Part shown: positions 1 to 6,296 of the stretch, in pieces
Layout of the letters: each line of letters begins with the position of its first letter
How positions within the stretch are numbered: the first letter of the stretch is position 1
Origin: Bacteroidota bacterium
GTDB taxonomy: Bacteria > Bacteroidota > Rhodothermia > Rhodothermales > UBA10348
Length of the DNA stretch: 11,117 nucleotides
Assembly (NCBI GenBank): GCA_027620595.1
Contig: JAQCDI010000048.1
Span: forward strand, 1 to 11,117
Direction: 5' to 3'
Made by a program: the position numbers and the translations under genes
Notes under the pieces: generated by a model
Databases searched by the model: none
Told to the model about the DNA's origin: nothing
The model's input: only the letters and a program-made list of their open reading frames with translations

Positions 1-53
1 ATAGCCGCCGAAGGACGGGTTACCGTATCACTGCGCAGGTCGATGGGCGTCAC
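1..53 (-). CDS. ltaE: Threonine aldolase, N-terminal fragment (runs off left edge)
   Basis: Only the first 17 codons are present. Read on the minus strand from GTG at 53, they give MTPIDLRSDTVTRPSAA. The string IDLRSDTVTRPS is the hallmark N-terminus of low-specificity L-threonine aldolases, which are PLP enzymes of fold type I that cleave L-threonine or L-allo-threonine to glycine and acetaldehyde in the cytoplasm. The frame starts 5 nt after the greA stop. A second GTG at 62 overlaps that stop as GTGA, so the true start is either 53 or 62. Co-direction and spacing imply co-transcription with greA. The PLP lysine and the rest of the enzyme lie outside the window, so the call rests on one short but very characteristic motif. 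Confidence 0.85.
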   Translation of the reverse strand, partial: MTPIDLRSDTVTRPSAA

Positions 54-58
54 GGCCG

Positions 59-541
59 TCACCCCCGGCTGAGTTCCAGGACTTCGAGGGTCACCTTGCC
101 GGCAGGCACCTTGATGACCACCTTGTCCCCGACCTGGGTGCCGAGCAGACCCTCGCCGATGGGGCTCTTGACAGAGATGCGCCCCGTGGCAAAGTCGGCC
201 TCCTGGGGAGAGACCAGCGTGTAGGTCTGCTCCATGCCGTTGGCCGTATTCCGGACTTTGACCGTGGATAGGATGTAGGCCCTGGAGGTGTCGATCAGAC
301 TCTCGTCCAGAAGGCGGGCGTTGGCCACCGTATCCTCGAGCTTGGCAATCTTTGCCTCGAGCAGACCCTGCTCGTCCTTGGCGGCATCGTACTCGGCATT
401 CTCAGAGAGGTCGCCCTGGGCCCGTGCATCGGCAATGGCCTCGGCAATGCGCGCACGCTCCTTTGTTTTCAGGAACTGCAACTCATCCTTCAGTTTCTGA
501 AGGCCTTCCTTGGTCAGGTATGTCGGTTTTGGGTCGCTCAT
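59..541 (-). CDS. greA: Transcription elongation factor GreA
   Basis: This 160-residue protein has the usual GreA length. GreA binds in the secondary channel of RNA polymerase and stimulates cleavage of the 3' end of backtracked transcripts. Residues 1-78 form the coiled-coil N-terminal domain. Its tip carries GDLSENAEYDAAKDEQ (residues 43-58), in which D44 and E47 correspond to the catalytic acidic pair of the family. The C-terminal FKBP-like domain shows the expected run ending in ISVKSPIGEGLLGTQVGDKV. The ATG at 541 gives the standard N-terminus (YLTKEGLQKLKDEL) with a short polar lead. The gene is divergent from the bacilliredoxin gene and leads directly into a threonine aldolase gene. 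No clear Shine-Dalgarno is seen upstream of the start. Confidence 0.97.
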   Translation of the reverse strand: MSDPKPTYLTKEGLQKLKDELQFLKTKERARIAEAIADARAQGDLSENAEYDAAKDEQGLLEAKIAKLEDTVANARLLDESLIDTSRAYILSTVKVRNTANGMEQTYTLVSPQEADFATGRISVKSPIGEGLLGTQVGDKVVIKVPAGKVTLEVLELSRG

Positions 542-887
542 CTGGGCTGGAACGGTCCCCGGTCCACAGCGTCGGGACGGGTCTTTCGTGATTGGGATCG
601 GGGAATAAAAAACGCTCCCACCCGAAGGCGGCAGCGGAAATGCGGGATGGTCGTTCCCCGGGGTCTGGATGCGTCAAACCCACCGCTCGGCAAAAGGATC
701 CGGGAAAGCGATCCCTGGACAGTGATCGGTGACGATCCGTCGTCTTGATCCAATTCTCACCGGAGAAGGGCTCAATTGAGGATCAAAAACGGAAAGGGTG
801 GGGTTCGAGACGCCACTCCGGTTGCCGGTTCGCCCGCCATCCGACGCCGGACTTCGTGTCCTGCCCAGAACCCATCATCGAACGACC
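542..887. other. Divergent intergenic region between greA and the bacilliredoxin gene
   Basis: These 346 bases hold no reading frame with recognisable protein character. Short frames exist on both strands, but they are rich in Arg, Pro and Ser and match nothing familiar. The region must contain the promoters for greA (leftward) and the bacilliredoxin gene (rightward). I could not pick out a convincing sigma-70 or Bacteroidota-type (TAnnTTTG) promoter on either strand. Local features are an A-rich patch near 604-611 and a perfect 10-bp palindrome, CTCAATTGAG, at 771-780. No RNA gene or strong terminator was seen. Confidence 0.5.
771..780. promoter_or_regulatory. Perfect 10-bp palindrome, possible operator (speculative)
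   Basis: CTCAATTGAG is fully self-complementary. It sits 107 bp upstream of the bacilliredoxin ATG, in a locally AT-richer stretch of a GC-rich divergent region. Palindromes of this size can be half of a regulator site, but one 10-bp palindrome is also expected by chance over this length. No regulator gene lies next to it. Confidence 0.15.
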
Positions 888-1391
888 ATGCCGTACCCCG
901 AACCGCTGGTGGCGCCCATGCGCGCCGAATTGTCTGCCGTAGGAGTCCATGAACTGCGGACCGCCGAGGAAGTGGACCAGGCCTTTGAAGCAGCTGCCGA
1001 AAGGACCATGCTGCTCATCGTCAACTCGGTGTGTGGGTGTGCCGCAGCGATGGCGCGTCCTGCGGTTCGCATGGCCATGCAGGCCGATGCACTTCCGGAC
1101 ATGTTCACCACGGTTTTTGCCGGACAGGACATGGAGGCCACGGCTCGTGCCCGTCAGCATCTGGCCGGCCTCCCGCCGTCCTCACCGTCCATGTTCCTGA
1201 TCAAGGATGGAGACCCGGTGTTTGCCCTGGAGCGCCGCCACATCGAAGGCCGTTCGGCCAGTGCCATTGCCACCGACCTGGTAAATGCCTACCACCATTT
1301 CTGTAGTGACGGCGCTTCCGAGGCTCCTGCGTCCCCGGAAGCGGCCGATCGTAGCCACCAGGTGTCTCCGACATTCCGCTCCATCCTCTGA
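888..1391 (+). CDS. BrxA/BrxB family bacilliredoxin
   Basis: Bacilliredoxins are thioredoxin-fold proteins that remove bacillithiol from S-bacillithiolated proteins in the cytoplasm. The ATG at 888 gives MPYPEPLVAPMRAEL, the typical family start; the frame is open further upstream to 798, but that extra sequence looks unrelated. The active site is C49-G50-C51 in NSVCGCAAAMARP, equivalent to the CGC motif of Bacillus BrxA. Further family signatures are GQDMEATARAR, LPPSSPSMFLIKDG and RRHIEGRSA. The protein is 167 residues, compared with about 145 in Bacillus. The excess is a polar tail after YHHFCSD that shows no recognisable motif. The gene stands alone on the right side of the divergent region, 81 bp ahead of the next gene. 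It implies that the host makes bacillithiol, though no bsh gene is present here. Confidence 0.93.
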   Translation: MPYPEPLVAPMRAELSAVGVHELRTAEEVDQAFEAAAERTMLLIVNSVCGCAAAMARPAVRMAMQADALPDMFTTVFAGQDMEATARARQHLAGLPPSSPSMFLIKDGDPVFALERRHIEGRSASAIATDLVNAYHHFCSDGASEAPASPEAADRSHQVSPTFRSIL

Positions 1392-1472
1392 CTGGGCTGG
1401 CGGATTAAGGGCGGGTAAATCCGGGCCGATACTGGGGTTATCGCATTCCATGCCACCCAGACGGCTCCTTCC

Positions 1473-1769
1473 ATGCTTCCGCCCAACGTCATGCCCTTGC
1501 GCAACGCCGAACCGTCCCGCGGATCTGCCGGAGCGCCCCGTGAGGTCTATTACGTCCAGCCTACCCTGGACGAGCTCATGGGCCTGTGCCGCGACTTCAA
1601 TCTGATTTCGGACATCCGGGTGGTCGGGGAGCGCTATGTGATCCAGTGCAAGGAGGAGCGATTCGACGTATCTGCCACGGAAGCGGCCTTCCTGGTCCGG
1701 GGTCTCCTGATCGGCCATTTTGCCTTCCACACGCGCGACGACCTTTCGCTGGCCAACTGGGCACATTGA
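1473..1769 (+). CDS. Hypothetical protein, 98 residues
   Basis: I do not recognise this protein. It is 98 residues from ATG 1473, or 92 from ATG 1491. The first 23 residues are Pro/Ala/Arg-rich and look disordered. From EVYYVQPTLDELMGLC onward the composition is that of a compact alpha/beta domain: amphipathic helix (TLDELMGLCRDF), strand-like IRVVGERYVIQC, then a helix beginning ATEAAFLVRG. There is no signal peptide or membrane segment, and the two cysteines are not in a CxxC arrangement. The balanced amino-acid content, CC-ATG start context like its neighbours, and clean gaps on both sides (81 and 157 bp) support a real gene. Function is unknown. Confidence 0.62.
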   Translation: MLPPNVMPLRNAEPSRGSAGAPREVYYVQPTLDELMGLCRDFNLISDIRVVGERYVIQCKEERFDVSATEAAFLVRGLLIGHFAFHTRDDLSLANWAH

Positions 1770-1926
1770 ATCTTGCGGATACGGTTTGACCTTGGGTAAA
1801 AGCGGGGCTCCTCCCTGATGAAATCCGCGTGGGCTTTCGCAGGGAACGCCTCCGGGGGGCGAACCGCACTCTGGCTGTCCCGTACCATCGGTTTTCCCAT
1901 CGAATGATCCTACTCAGCCAGCTCCC

Positions 1927-3552
1927 ATGCGAGACGTATTCCTTGTCGATGCCGTTCGAACGCCCATCGGTCGTTTCGGTGGCTCCCTCCAGAACCACTC
2001 GGCCGTAGATCTGGCCGCCCATGTCATGAAAGCTTCGCTGCAGCGCAGCGGAGTATCCGGTGCTGATCTGGACCTGTACGCTTTCGGCAACGTCCTGCGG
2101 GCAGGGCAGGGCCAGTTGATTCCGCGTCAGGCCGCTTTCAAGGCCGGCATCCCGGAAACGGTGGATGGCTTTGCCGTGGATATGGTCTGCTCTTCGGGTA
2201 TGCTCTCTGTCATGCAGGCGGCCACGATGATCAAGGCCGGTGAGGCCGAAATCATGATGGCCGGCGGTACGGAATCGATGTCTGGCACGGGCTTCTACCT
2301 GTCCCACAGGGCCCGCTGGGGGTACAAATTCCTCATGGGCGCGCCCGAGGGGCTCACGGATCTCCTGCTGCACGATGGTCTGTCCGACCCCATGAGCGGA
2401 GAAGCCATGGGCGTGCAAACCGAACGTCTGGCTGCCGAGAAGCAGATCACCCGCGAGCAGCTCGACGAAGTGGCTGCCATGTCCCATGCGCGGGCGGAGG
2501 CAGCATGGAACGACGGAGCCTTTGATGCGGAGGTGGCGCCCATTCCGTACCGGGTCAAGCGGGATATGGTCGACCTGGTAAAAGACGAAGGAATCCGTGC
2601 TGAGACAACGCTCGAGTCGCTCGCAGCCCTCCGTCCCGCCTTCGACAAGGAGGGCGTGCTGACGGCCGGCAATTCGAGTCAGATTTCCGACGGCGCCTCA
2701 GCGCTCGTCGTGGCCAGTGGAGAAGCGGTAAAGGCCCACGGACTGAAGCCGTTGGCGCGTGTAGTGGCCTCTTCCTGGGCTGCAGGCGCCCCTTGGCGAT
2801 TCCCTGAAGCACCCGTACCTGCGGTGAACGGCGTCCTGAAGAAGGCGGGGCTCTCGGTCCAGGACATTGACCTGTTCGAGAACAACGAAGCATTTTCGAT
2901 CAACAGTGTGCTGTTCCGGGACATGCTGGGGGTGGACTATGACCGCCTCAACGTGCATGGCGGGGCCATCGCGCTGGGGCATCCGATCGGCTGCTCCGGC
3001 GCCCGGATCATCACGACGCTGGTCCATGCGTTGCATCGCCATGACAAACAGTTGGGTGTGGCAGCCATCTGCCACGGAACCGGTGGCGGTACGGCCCCGA
3101 TTGGCTTATATCCTCCTGGGCGGGGCAGTGGGTGCGGGACTGCGGTACGTGGTTTCGATGCAGACCCTGCGCTGGGTGGGTGCCCATTTTCCATGGGGTA
3201 CCTTGACCGTCAATGTGCTCGGTTCGCTCGTGGCCGGCTTCCTGTGGGGGATGATGGGCGGGAGCCTTTCAACCGAAGGGAAGACCCACGCGCTTTTCTT
3301 CATCGGCCTCCTTGGCGCATTCACCACGTTTTCTACGTATGCCCTGGACAGCTTGCGGATGCTGCAGGAAGACCGGGTGGCCGAAGCCCTGGCCAACGTG
3401 GCCGCCAACAACGTGGGTGCGCTGGCTGCCGTCCTGGGTGGTTTCGCGTTGGCCCGACTGCTGTTCAAACCCGCACCCTGAACCATGAGCCATCCCGAAA
3501 CGGTGATCCGGACCTTGGCCTCCGTGGCAGCCCGCTGGCTCGATCCGGATGA
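1927..3552 (+). CDS. Thiolase (acetyl-CoA acetyltransferase / 3-ketoacyl-CoA thiolase), stop codon displaced
   Basis: Thiolases condense two acetyl-CoA or cleave 3-ketoacyl-CoA. The start MRDVFLVDAVRTPIGRFGG is classical. Catalytic residues are all present: nucleophilic C88 (DMVCSSGM), N320 in NNEAF, H352 in GGAIALGHPIGCSG, and C382 in CHGTGGG. Other family blocks are GGTESMSG and LTAGNSSQISDGASAL. The thiolase fold ends near residue 393 (about nt 3105), the normal family length. The reading frame does not stop there. It continues about 150 codons, rich in Gly, Arg and Pro, to a stop at 3550-3552, running out of frame through crcB and into the reductase gene. That tail is almost certainly not native thiolase sequence. 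A one-base indel (biological or sequencing) at the junction is the simplest explanation. A reductase for acyl-CoA follows crcB, so a role in acyl-CoA metabolism fits, but direction and chain length cannot be read from the sequence. Confidence 0.92.
   Translation: MRDVFLVDAVRTPIGRFGGSLQNHSAVDLAAHVMKASLQRSGVSGADLDLYAFGNVLRAGQGQLIPRQAAFKAGIPETVDGFAVDMVCSSGMLSVMQAATMIKAGEAEIMMAGGTESMSGTGFYLSHRARWGYKFLMGAPEGLTDLLLHDGLSDPMSGEAMGVQTERLAAEKQITREQLDEVAAMSHARAEAAWNDGAFDAEVAPIPYRVKRDMVDLVKDEGIRAETTLESLAALRPAFDKEGVLTAGNSSQISDGASALVVASGEAVKAHGLKPLARVVASSWAAGAPWRFPEAPVPAVNGVLKKAGLSVQDIDLFENNEAFSINSVLFRDMLGVDYDRLNVHGGAIALGHPIGCSGARIITTLVHALHRHDKQLGVAAICHGTGGGTAPIGLYPPGRGSGCGTAVRGFDADPALGGCPFSMGYLDRQCARFARGRLPVGDDGREPFNRREDPRAFLHRPPWRIHHVFYVCPGQLADAAGRPGGRSPGQRGRQQRGCAGCRPGWFRVGPTAVQTRTLNHEPSRNGDPDLGLRGSPLARSG
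3101..3481 (+). CDS. crcB: Fluoride channel CrcB/Fluc
   Basis: CrcB/Fluc is a small dual-topology inner-membrane channel that exports fluoride. From TTG 3101 the product is 126 residues, the usual length, beginning MAYILLGGAVGAGLRYVV. Diagnostic blocks are FPWGTLTVNVLGS (residues 30-42, with the conserved Asn at 38) and GLLGAFTTFSTYALDS (residues 69-84), which carries the TTFST signature. Four hydrophobic segments are visible, at roughly 3-20, 33-53, 65-85 and 98-121. The second position of the phenylalanine box, usually Phe, is Tyr80. No ATG is available: TTG 3101 fits the family N-terminus best, and GTG 3083 is the alternative. Both lie within the last thiolase codons in another frame, and there is no evident Shine-Dalgarno. 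The stop is 3 nt before the next gene's start. Confidence 0.9.
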   Translation: MAYILLGGAVGAGLRYVVSMQTLRWVGAHFPWGTLTVNVLGSLVAGFLWGMMGGSLSTEGKTHALFFIGLLGAFTTFSTYALDSLRMLQEDRVAEALANVAANNVGALAAVLGGFALARLLFKPAP

Positions 3553-4537
3553 CGACATCCGGCAGGACGCCATTGAACGCACGCTGGATGCAGACAATAG
3601 ATTTACCGAAGCCGCAGTCAACTTTGCTGTCAATCAGCAGATGTCCCTGCTGACACCGGAGGCCTTGACTGCTTGGCAGGCCAACCTGGGGTGGAGCCCC
3701 GGGCAACGGGTGGCTGTACTCAACCCCGGCAACATCCCGTTTGTCGAGCTTCAGGACCTGGTAGCGGTCCTTCTCTCCGGACGAACCTGGGTTGGGACCG
3801 TGTCTTCACGCAGCCCTGCGCTGCTGCCGGCGTTTGTTTCTGATCTGCTCGAGGTGGACAGTTCCATTCCGGCGGACCTAGCCGCGTGGGAGGACGCGTT
3901 GGGCGGCGCTGATCGCCTTATCGCCTCCGGCTCGGATGCCACCATGGATGCTATCCGTGAAGCAGCGGATGAGGAAGGGCTGTCTGCGGATCGGTGCTGG
4001 TTTCGGGGGCACCGCATTTCCGTAGCCGTTCTCAACGGCCAGGAAGCACAGGACGACCTGGTGGATCTGGCCGAAGATGCGTTGCTGCACGAAGGACTGG
4101 GATGCCGCAACGTGTCCATTGTTTTTGCTCCCGCATCGATGCCGATCGACCCAGTGCTGGATGCCATGGCCACGTTCCGTGGGTTGTTCGAGGCCCATGA
4201 GCGAACGGTGGGGCAGCTCAAGATGCAACAAGCCCTGTTGCAGGCGGTGGGCGTGCCCCACGCGTGGGCCGAAGGGCATCAGTTCCTGATTTCGCGCGGG
4301 GAAGCGGATCCCCAAGGGCCGGCCCACATCCGCTGGGTGCCCTACGCGCACCGGGAGGAAGCGGAAGCCTGGATTGCGGGGCATCACACCTCGATCCAGG
4401 GCGTTTTCAGCACCATGAAGCTGGCCTCGGCTTCCGTTCCGGTCGAACCGCTCGGTTTTGCTCAACGACCTTCCCTGACGTGGTGTCCGGACGGGCGGTC
4501 CCACGTGGATTTCCTGGGGCACAAGGACCTGCCCTGA
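3485..4537 (+). CDS. LuxC-like acyl-CoA reductase
   Basis: This 350-residue protein resembles the acyl-CoA reductases (LuxC family) found in Bacteroidota genomes, which reduce acyl-CoA or acyl thioesters to aldehydes with NAD(P)H. Family-like blocks are VLNPGNIPFVELQDLVAVLLSG (about residues 78-99), the nucleotide-binding region ADRLIASGSDATMD, and SVAVLNGQE. GLGCRNVS places the likely nucleophilic cysteine at C207, as in aldehyde dehydrogenase-like enzymes. The protein is cytoplasmic, with no signal or membrane segments. ATG 3485 follows the crcB stop by 3 nt and is preceded by CC. Its stop overlaps the next start (TGATG). Together with the upstream thiolase it suggests an acyl-CoA handling unit, but the physiological substrate is unknown. 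It is shorter than the LuxC of luminous bacteria, and nothing here suggests luminescence. Confidence 0.86.
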   Translation: MSHPETVIRTLASVAARWLDPDDDIRQDAIERTLDADNRFTEAAVNFAVNQQMSLLTPEALTAWQANLGWSPGQRVAVLNPGNIPFVELQDLVAVLLSGRTWVGTVSSRSPALLPAFVSDLLEVDSSIPADLAAWEDALGGADRLIASGSDATMDAIREAADEEGLSADRCWFRGHRISVAVLNGQEAQDDLVDLAEDALLHEGLGCRNVSIVFAPASMPIDPVLDAMATFRGLFEAHERTVGQLKMQQALLQAVGVPHAWAEGHQFLISRGEADPQGPAHIRWVPYAHREEAEAWIAGHHTSIQGVFSTMKLASASVPVEPLGFAQRPSLTWCPDGRSHVDFLGHKDLP

Positions 4538-5088
4538 TGCGTATACACCCTATGGAACCACGCCAACATCATACCGACAAAGCTGTCGGCGCAGACACGT
4601 CGCCCCGATCTTCGCAGGCCGGTTCGTCCGAGAAATCCGGACCTGTGGGGCGGATTGCCAACGAATCCCGTGCCCTCATCGAGGACCTGCGCGACTGGGT
4701 GGACCTGCGCGTCCAACTCATCCAGGTTGACGTTGAAGAGCGTATCGAGCGTGCTGCCAACGAGTTGTTTTCGCTCATGCTGGTCATGGTCATGGCGCTC
4801 TTTACCGGCGTATTCCTCCTGCACGGGCTGGCCGTTTGGCTAGGATCGGCTCTGGGAGGTACGCACTGGGGGTACCTCATCGTCGGAGCGCTCCTGGCAG
4901 GGATGACGCTGCTGGTGCGGAAGGCGCGGCCCAATCACCTTCGGCACATGGCATCCATGTACCAGCCCGAGCTGCCGGCCGCCAAGCCTGGAAAGGCGGA
5001 GGCACCTCCAGCGCTTGCCCGGGGAGCGGCGCAGGACTCGGCAGAACCGGGCATCGGGAAGGAAAAAGGAGGAGAAGAACGTGGCTGA
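4537..5088 (+). CDS. YqjE / holin-X-like two-TM membrane protein
   Basis: This 183-residue protein has a disordered polar N-terminus (1-35), an amphipathic helix RIANESRALIEDLRDWVDLR (39-58) continuing to about 75, two hydrophobic segments at roughly 77-105 and 110-128, and a charged Pro/Ala/Gly-rich tail. This layout matches the YqjE / 'phage holin family' (Holin-X) proteins, which despite the name are usually chromosomal inner-membrane proteins of unclear function; I see no lysis genes nearby. ATG 4537 shares one base with the reductase stop. ATG 4552 is an alternative start. The last 8 nt overlap the next gene, and the two proteins probably act together. Function is not established. Confidence 0.78.
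   Translation: MRIHPMEPRQHHTDKAVGADTSPRSSQAGSSEKSGPVGRIANESRALIEDLRDWVDLRVQLIQVDVEERIERAANELFSLMLVMVMALFTGVFLLHGLAVWLGSALGGTHWGYLIVGALLAGMTLLVRKARPNHLRHMASMYQPELPAAKPGKAEAPPALARGAAQDSAEPGIGKEKGGEERG
5067..5072 (+). promoter_or_regulatory. Strong Shine-Dalgarno fixing a GTG start
   Basis: AGGAGG at 5067-5072 ends 8 nt before GTG 5081, an ideal spacing. It decides the start of the following membrane-protein gene: the upstream ATG 5015 lies before it, and ATG 5093 is about 20 nt past it. It is the only clear Shine-Dalgarno found in the window, and it lies inside the 3' end of the upstream coding sequence. Confidence 0.8.
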
Positions 5089-5581
5089 ACGCATGACGAA
5101 ATCGGAACTGGAAGAACGCCTGCGAGCCAAGGCCGACGCCATCTCGGGTCGCATTGGCAAGTTGGAATCATCGCTGCCTGGTGCCAACCTGAAAATTCCC
5201 GCCGTCTTGAAGGACAAAAGGAATCTCAAGATCGGCGCCGCAGTCGGCGCGGGATTCCTGGTGGGGTATCTGCTGCTGAACCGGCGCAGCCGCTCGGCGC
5301 GTGGTGATTACTCCGAACAGCTCACCAGGCTGGCCGATCGACTGGGCGATGCCATCGCCGAGCGGCTGCGCCGTGACATGGGTACGGACGACGCCGTGCG
5401 CGATGCCCTTGACGAGGTTCCTCCCATGGTGGAGCTGCAATCCGCCAAGCAGGGCGTTCTCGGGACGGCCGTTCGTCAACTCGTGCGCAGTGGCAGCTCG
5501 GCCCTCGTCAGCGAAATGTCCAAGTGGCTCCAGGAGTCCGTGCTTGAAGAAAAAAAGCATCCGAAAGAGGATGCTGATTGA
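5081..5581 (+). CDS. Single-pass membrane protein with glycine-zipper segment
   Basis: The GTG start at 5081 is chosen because of the strong AGGAGG upstream. The protein has 166 residues: a charged helical N-terminus (4-32), one membrane span at 49-67 containing GAAVGAGFLVG, a small-residue pattern like a glycine zipper, followed by the positive anchor NRRSRSAR, then a helical, charged C-terminal domain (75-155). By the positive-inside rule, the C-terminal domain is probably cytoplasmic. The arrangement recalls YqjD/ElaB-type or DUF883-like proteins that sit beside YqjE, but the span is central rather than C-terminal, so I do not assign the family. It overlaps the previous gene by 8 nt. Its last codons contain a hairpin that reads as an intrinsic terminator on the opposite strand. 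Confidence 0.75.
   Translation: MAERMTKSELEERLRAKADAISGRIGKLESSLPGANLKIPAVLKDKRNLKIGAAVGAGFLVGYLLLNRRSRSARGDYSEQLTRLADRLGDAIAERLRRDMGTDDAVRDALDEVPPMVELQSAKQGVLGTAVRQLVRSGSSALVSEMSKWLQESVLEEKKHPKEDAD
5550..5575 (-). terminator. Intrinsic terminator oriented to the minus strand, inside a plus-strand gene end
   Basis: On the plus strand, seven A residues (5550-5556) lead into AGCATCC (5556-5562), loop GAAAGA (5563-5568) and GGATGCT (5569-5575), a perfect 7-bp stem. Read on the minus strand this is a stem-loop followed by a run of T, the classical Rho-independent form. On the plus strand no T-run follows it, so it should not end transcription of the operon it sits in. No minus-strand gene upstream of it (to its right) is evident, so its likely target would be antisense RNA. 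Confidence 0.6.
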
Positions 5582-5651
5582 GCGGAATCATTTGTTCTGC
5601 AAGCGGGTGGAATGCCCCCTTTCCCGGTAGACGCCCGCATCATCCACCCCA

Positions 5652-6296
5652 ATGAAAATCGTACTCTTCGGACCGCCTGGCGTAGGCAAAGGATCCCAGG
5701 CCCGCTTTCTGTCACAGCGGGAGGGGGTGAAGCACATCTCTACGGGAGAATTGTTGCGCAAAGCCATCCGCAGCAAGACGTCCCTCGGGCGTAAGGCCCA
5801 ACAATATGTGGAGTCGGGCAGACTGGTCCCTGGTGTGCTGGTCCGCGCACTTGCCGAGGATTCCATCCGGGAAAACGGATTTGACCGCTTCGTCCTGGAC
5901 GGATATCCGCGCACGATCGAGCAAGCGGAATGGTTGGACGAGTTCCTGAAGGCGGCCGGCACCAAACTGGATGTCGTCCTCAGCTTGCAGGTACCCGCCG
6001 AGGTGATCATTGACCGGCTTTCCAAGCGTCGCGTAAACAAGCAGACGGGGGAGAACTACCACCTGGACTTCAAGCCCCCGCCGCCGGATGTCCCGGCGCA
6101 CCTGATCATCCAGCGCAAAGATGATATGCCCGAGGCCATCCTCCACCGGCTGGAGATCTACCACGAGGAGACGCACCCGGTACAGGCGTGGTACCGCGAC
6201 CGGGGCATGTTGCAGGAAATCAACGGGGGGGATTCGTTCGAGGATGTGTACGAACGCATCCGTGCCGCAGTCCTCGCATCCTCCCAGACATCCTGA
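5652..6296 (+). CDS. adk: Adenylate kinase
   Basis: Adenylate kinase interconverts ATP + AMP and 2 ADP in the cytoplasm. The 214-residue product shows the P-loop GPPGVGKGS (7-15, Lys13), the AMP-binding region with ISTGELLRKAI (29-39), and DGYPRT (83-88). The LID region spans about 122-158 and ends in the RKDD motif (155-158). The LID has GENYH instead of the four cysteines of zinc-binding versions, so this is the non-zinc type. The ATG at 5652 gives the exact family N-terminus (MKIVLFGPPG). There is no Shine-Dalgarno. A 70-bp gap separates it from the upstream membrane gene, making a new promoter possible there. Its TGA stop overlaps the probable start of the polyprenyl synthase gene. Confidence 0.97.
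   Translation: MKIVLFGPPGVGKGSQARFLSQREGVKHISTGELLRKAIRSKTSLGRKAQQYVESGRLVPGVLVRALAEDSIRENGFDRFVLDGYPRTIEQAEWLDEFLKAAGTKLDVVLSLQVPAEVIIDRLSKRRVNKQTGENYHLDFKPPPPDVPAHLIIQRKDDMPEAILHRLEIYHEETHPVQAWYRDRGMLQEINGGDSFEDVYERIRAAVLASSQTS

Noticed and set aside
798..887. N-terminal extension of the bacilliredoxin from an upstream ATG
   Set aside because: The 30 extra residues are Arg/Pro-rich and unlike the family; ATG 888 gives the conserved N-terminus.
1786..1800. TTGACC as a -35 box upstream of the thiolase
   Set aside because: No matching -10 element lies at the proper spacing, and the nearby TACGGTTTG is one base too long for the Bacteroidota TAnnTTTG element.
1597..2487. Minus-strand frame of 296 codons
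   Set aside because: It is antisense to the small protein and the thiolase, with no family features; the thiolase evidence is decisive.
4537..5088. Phage holin or prophage remnant
   Set aside because: The family name is historical. No endolysin, structural or integrase gene is nearby, and the gene is embedded in a metabolic operon.
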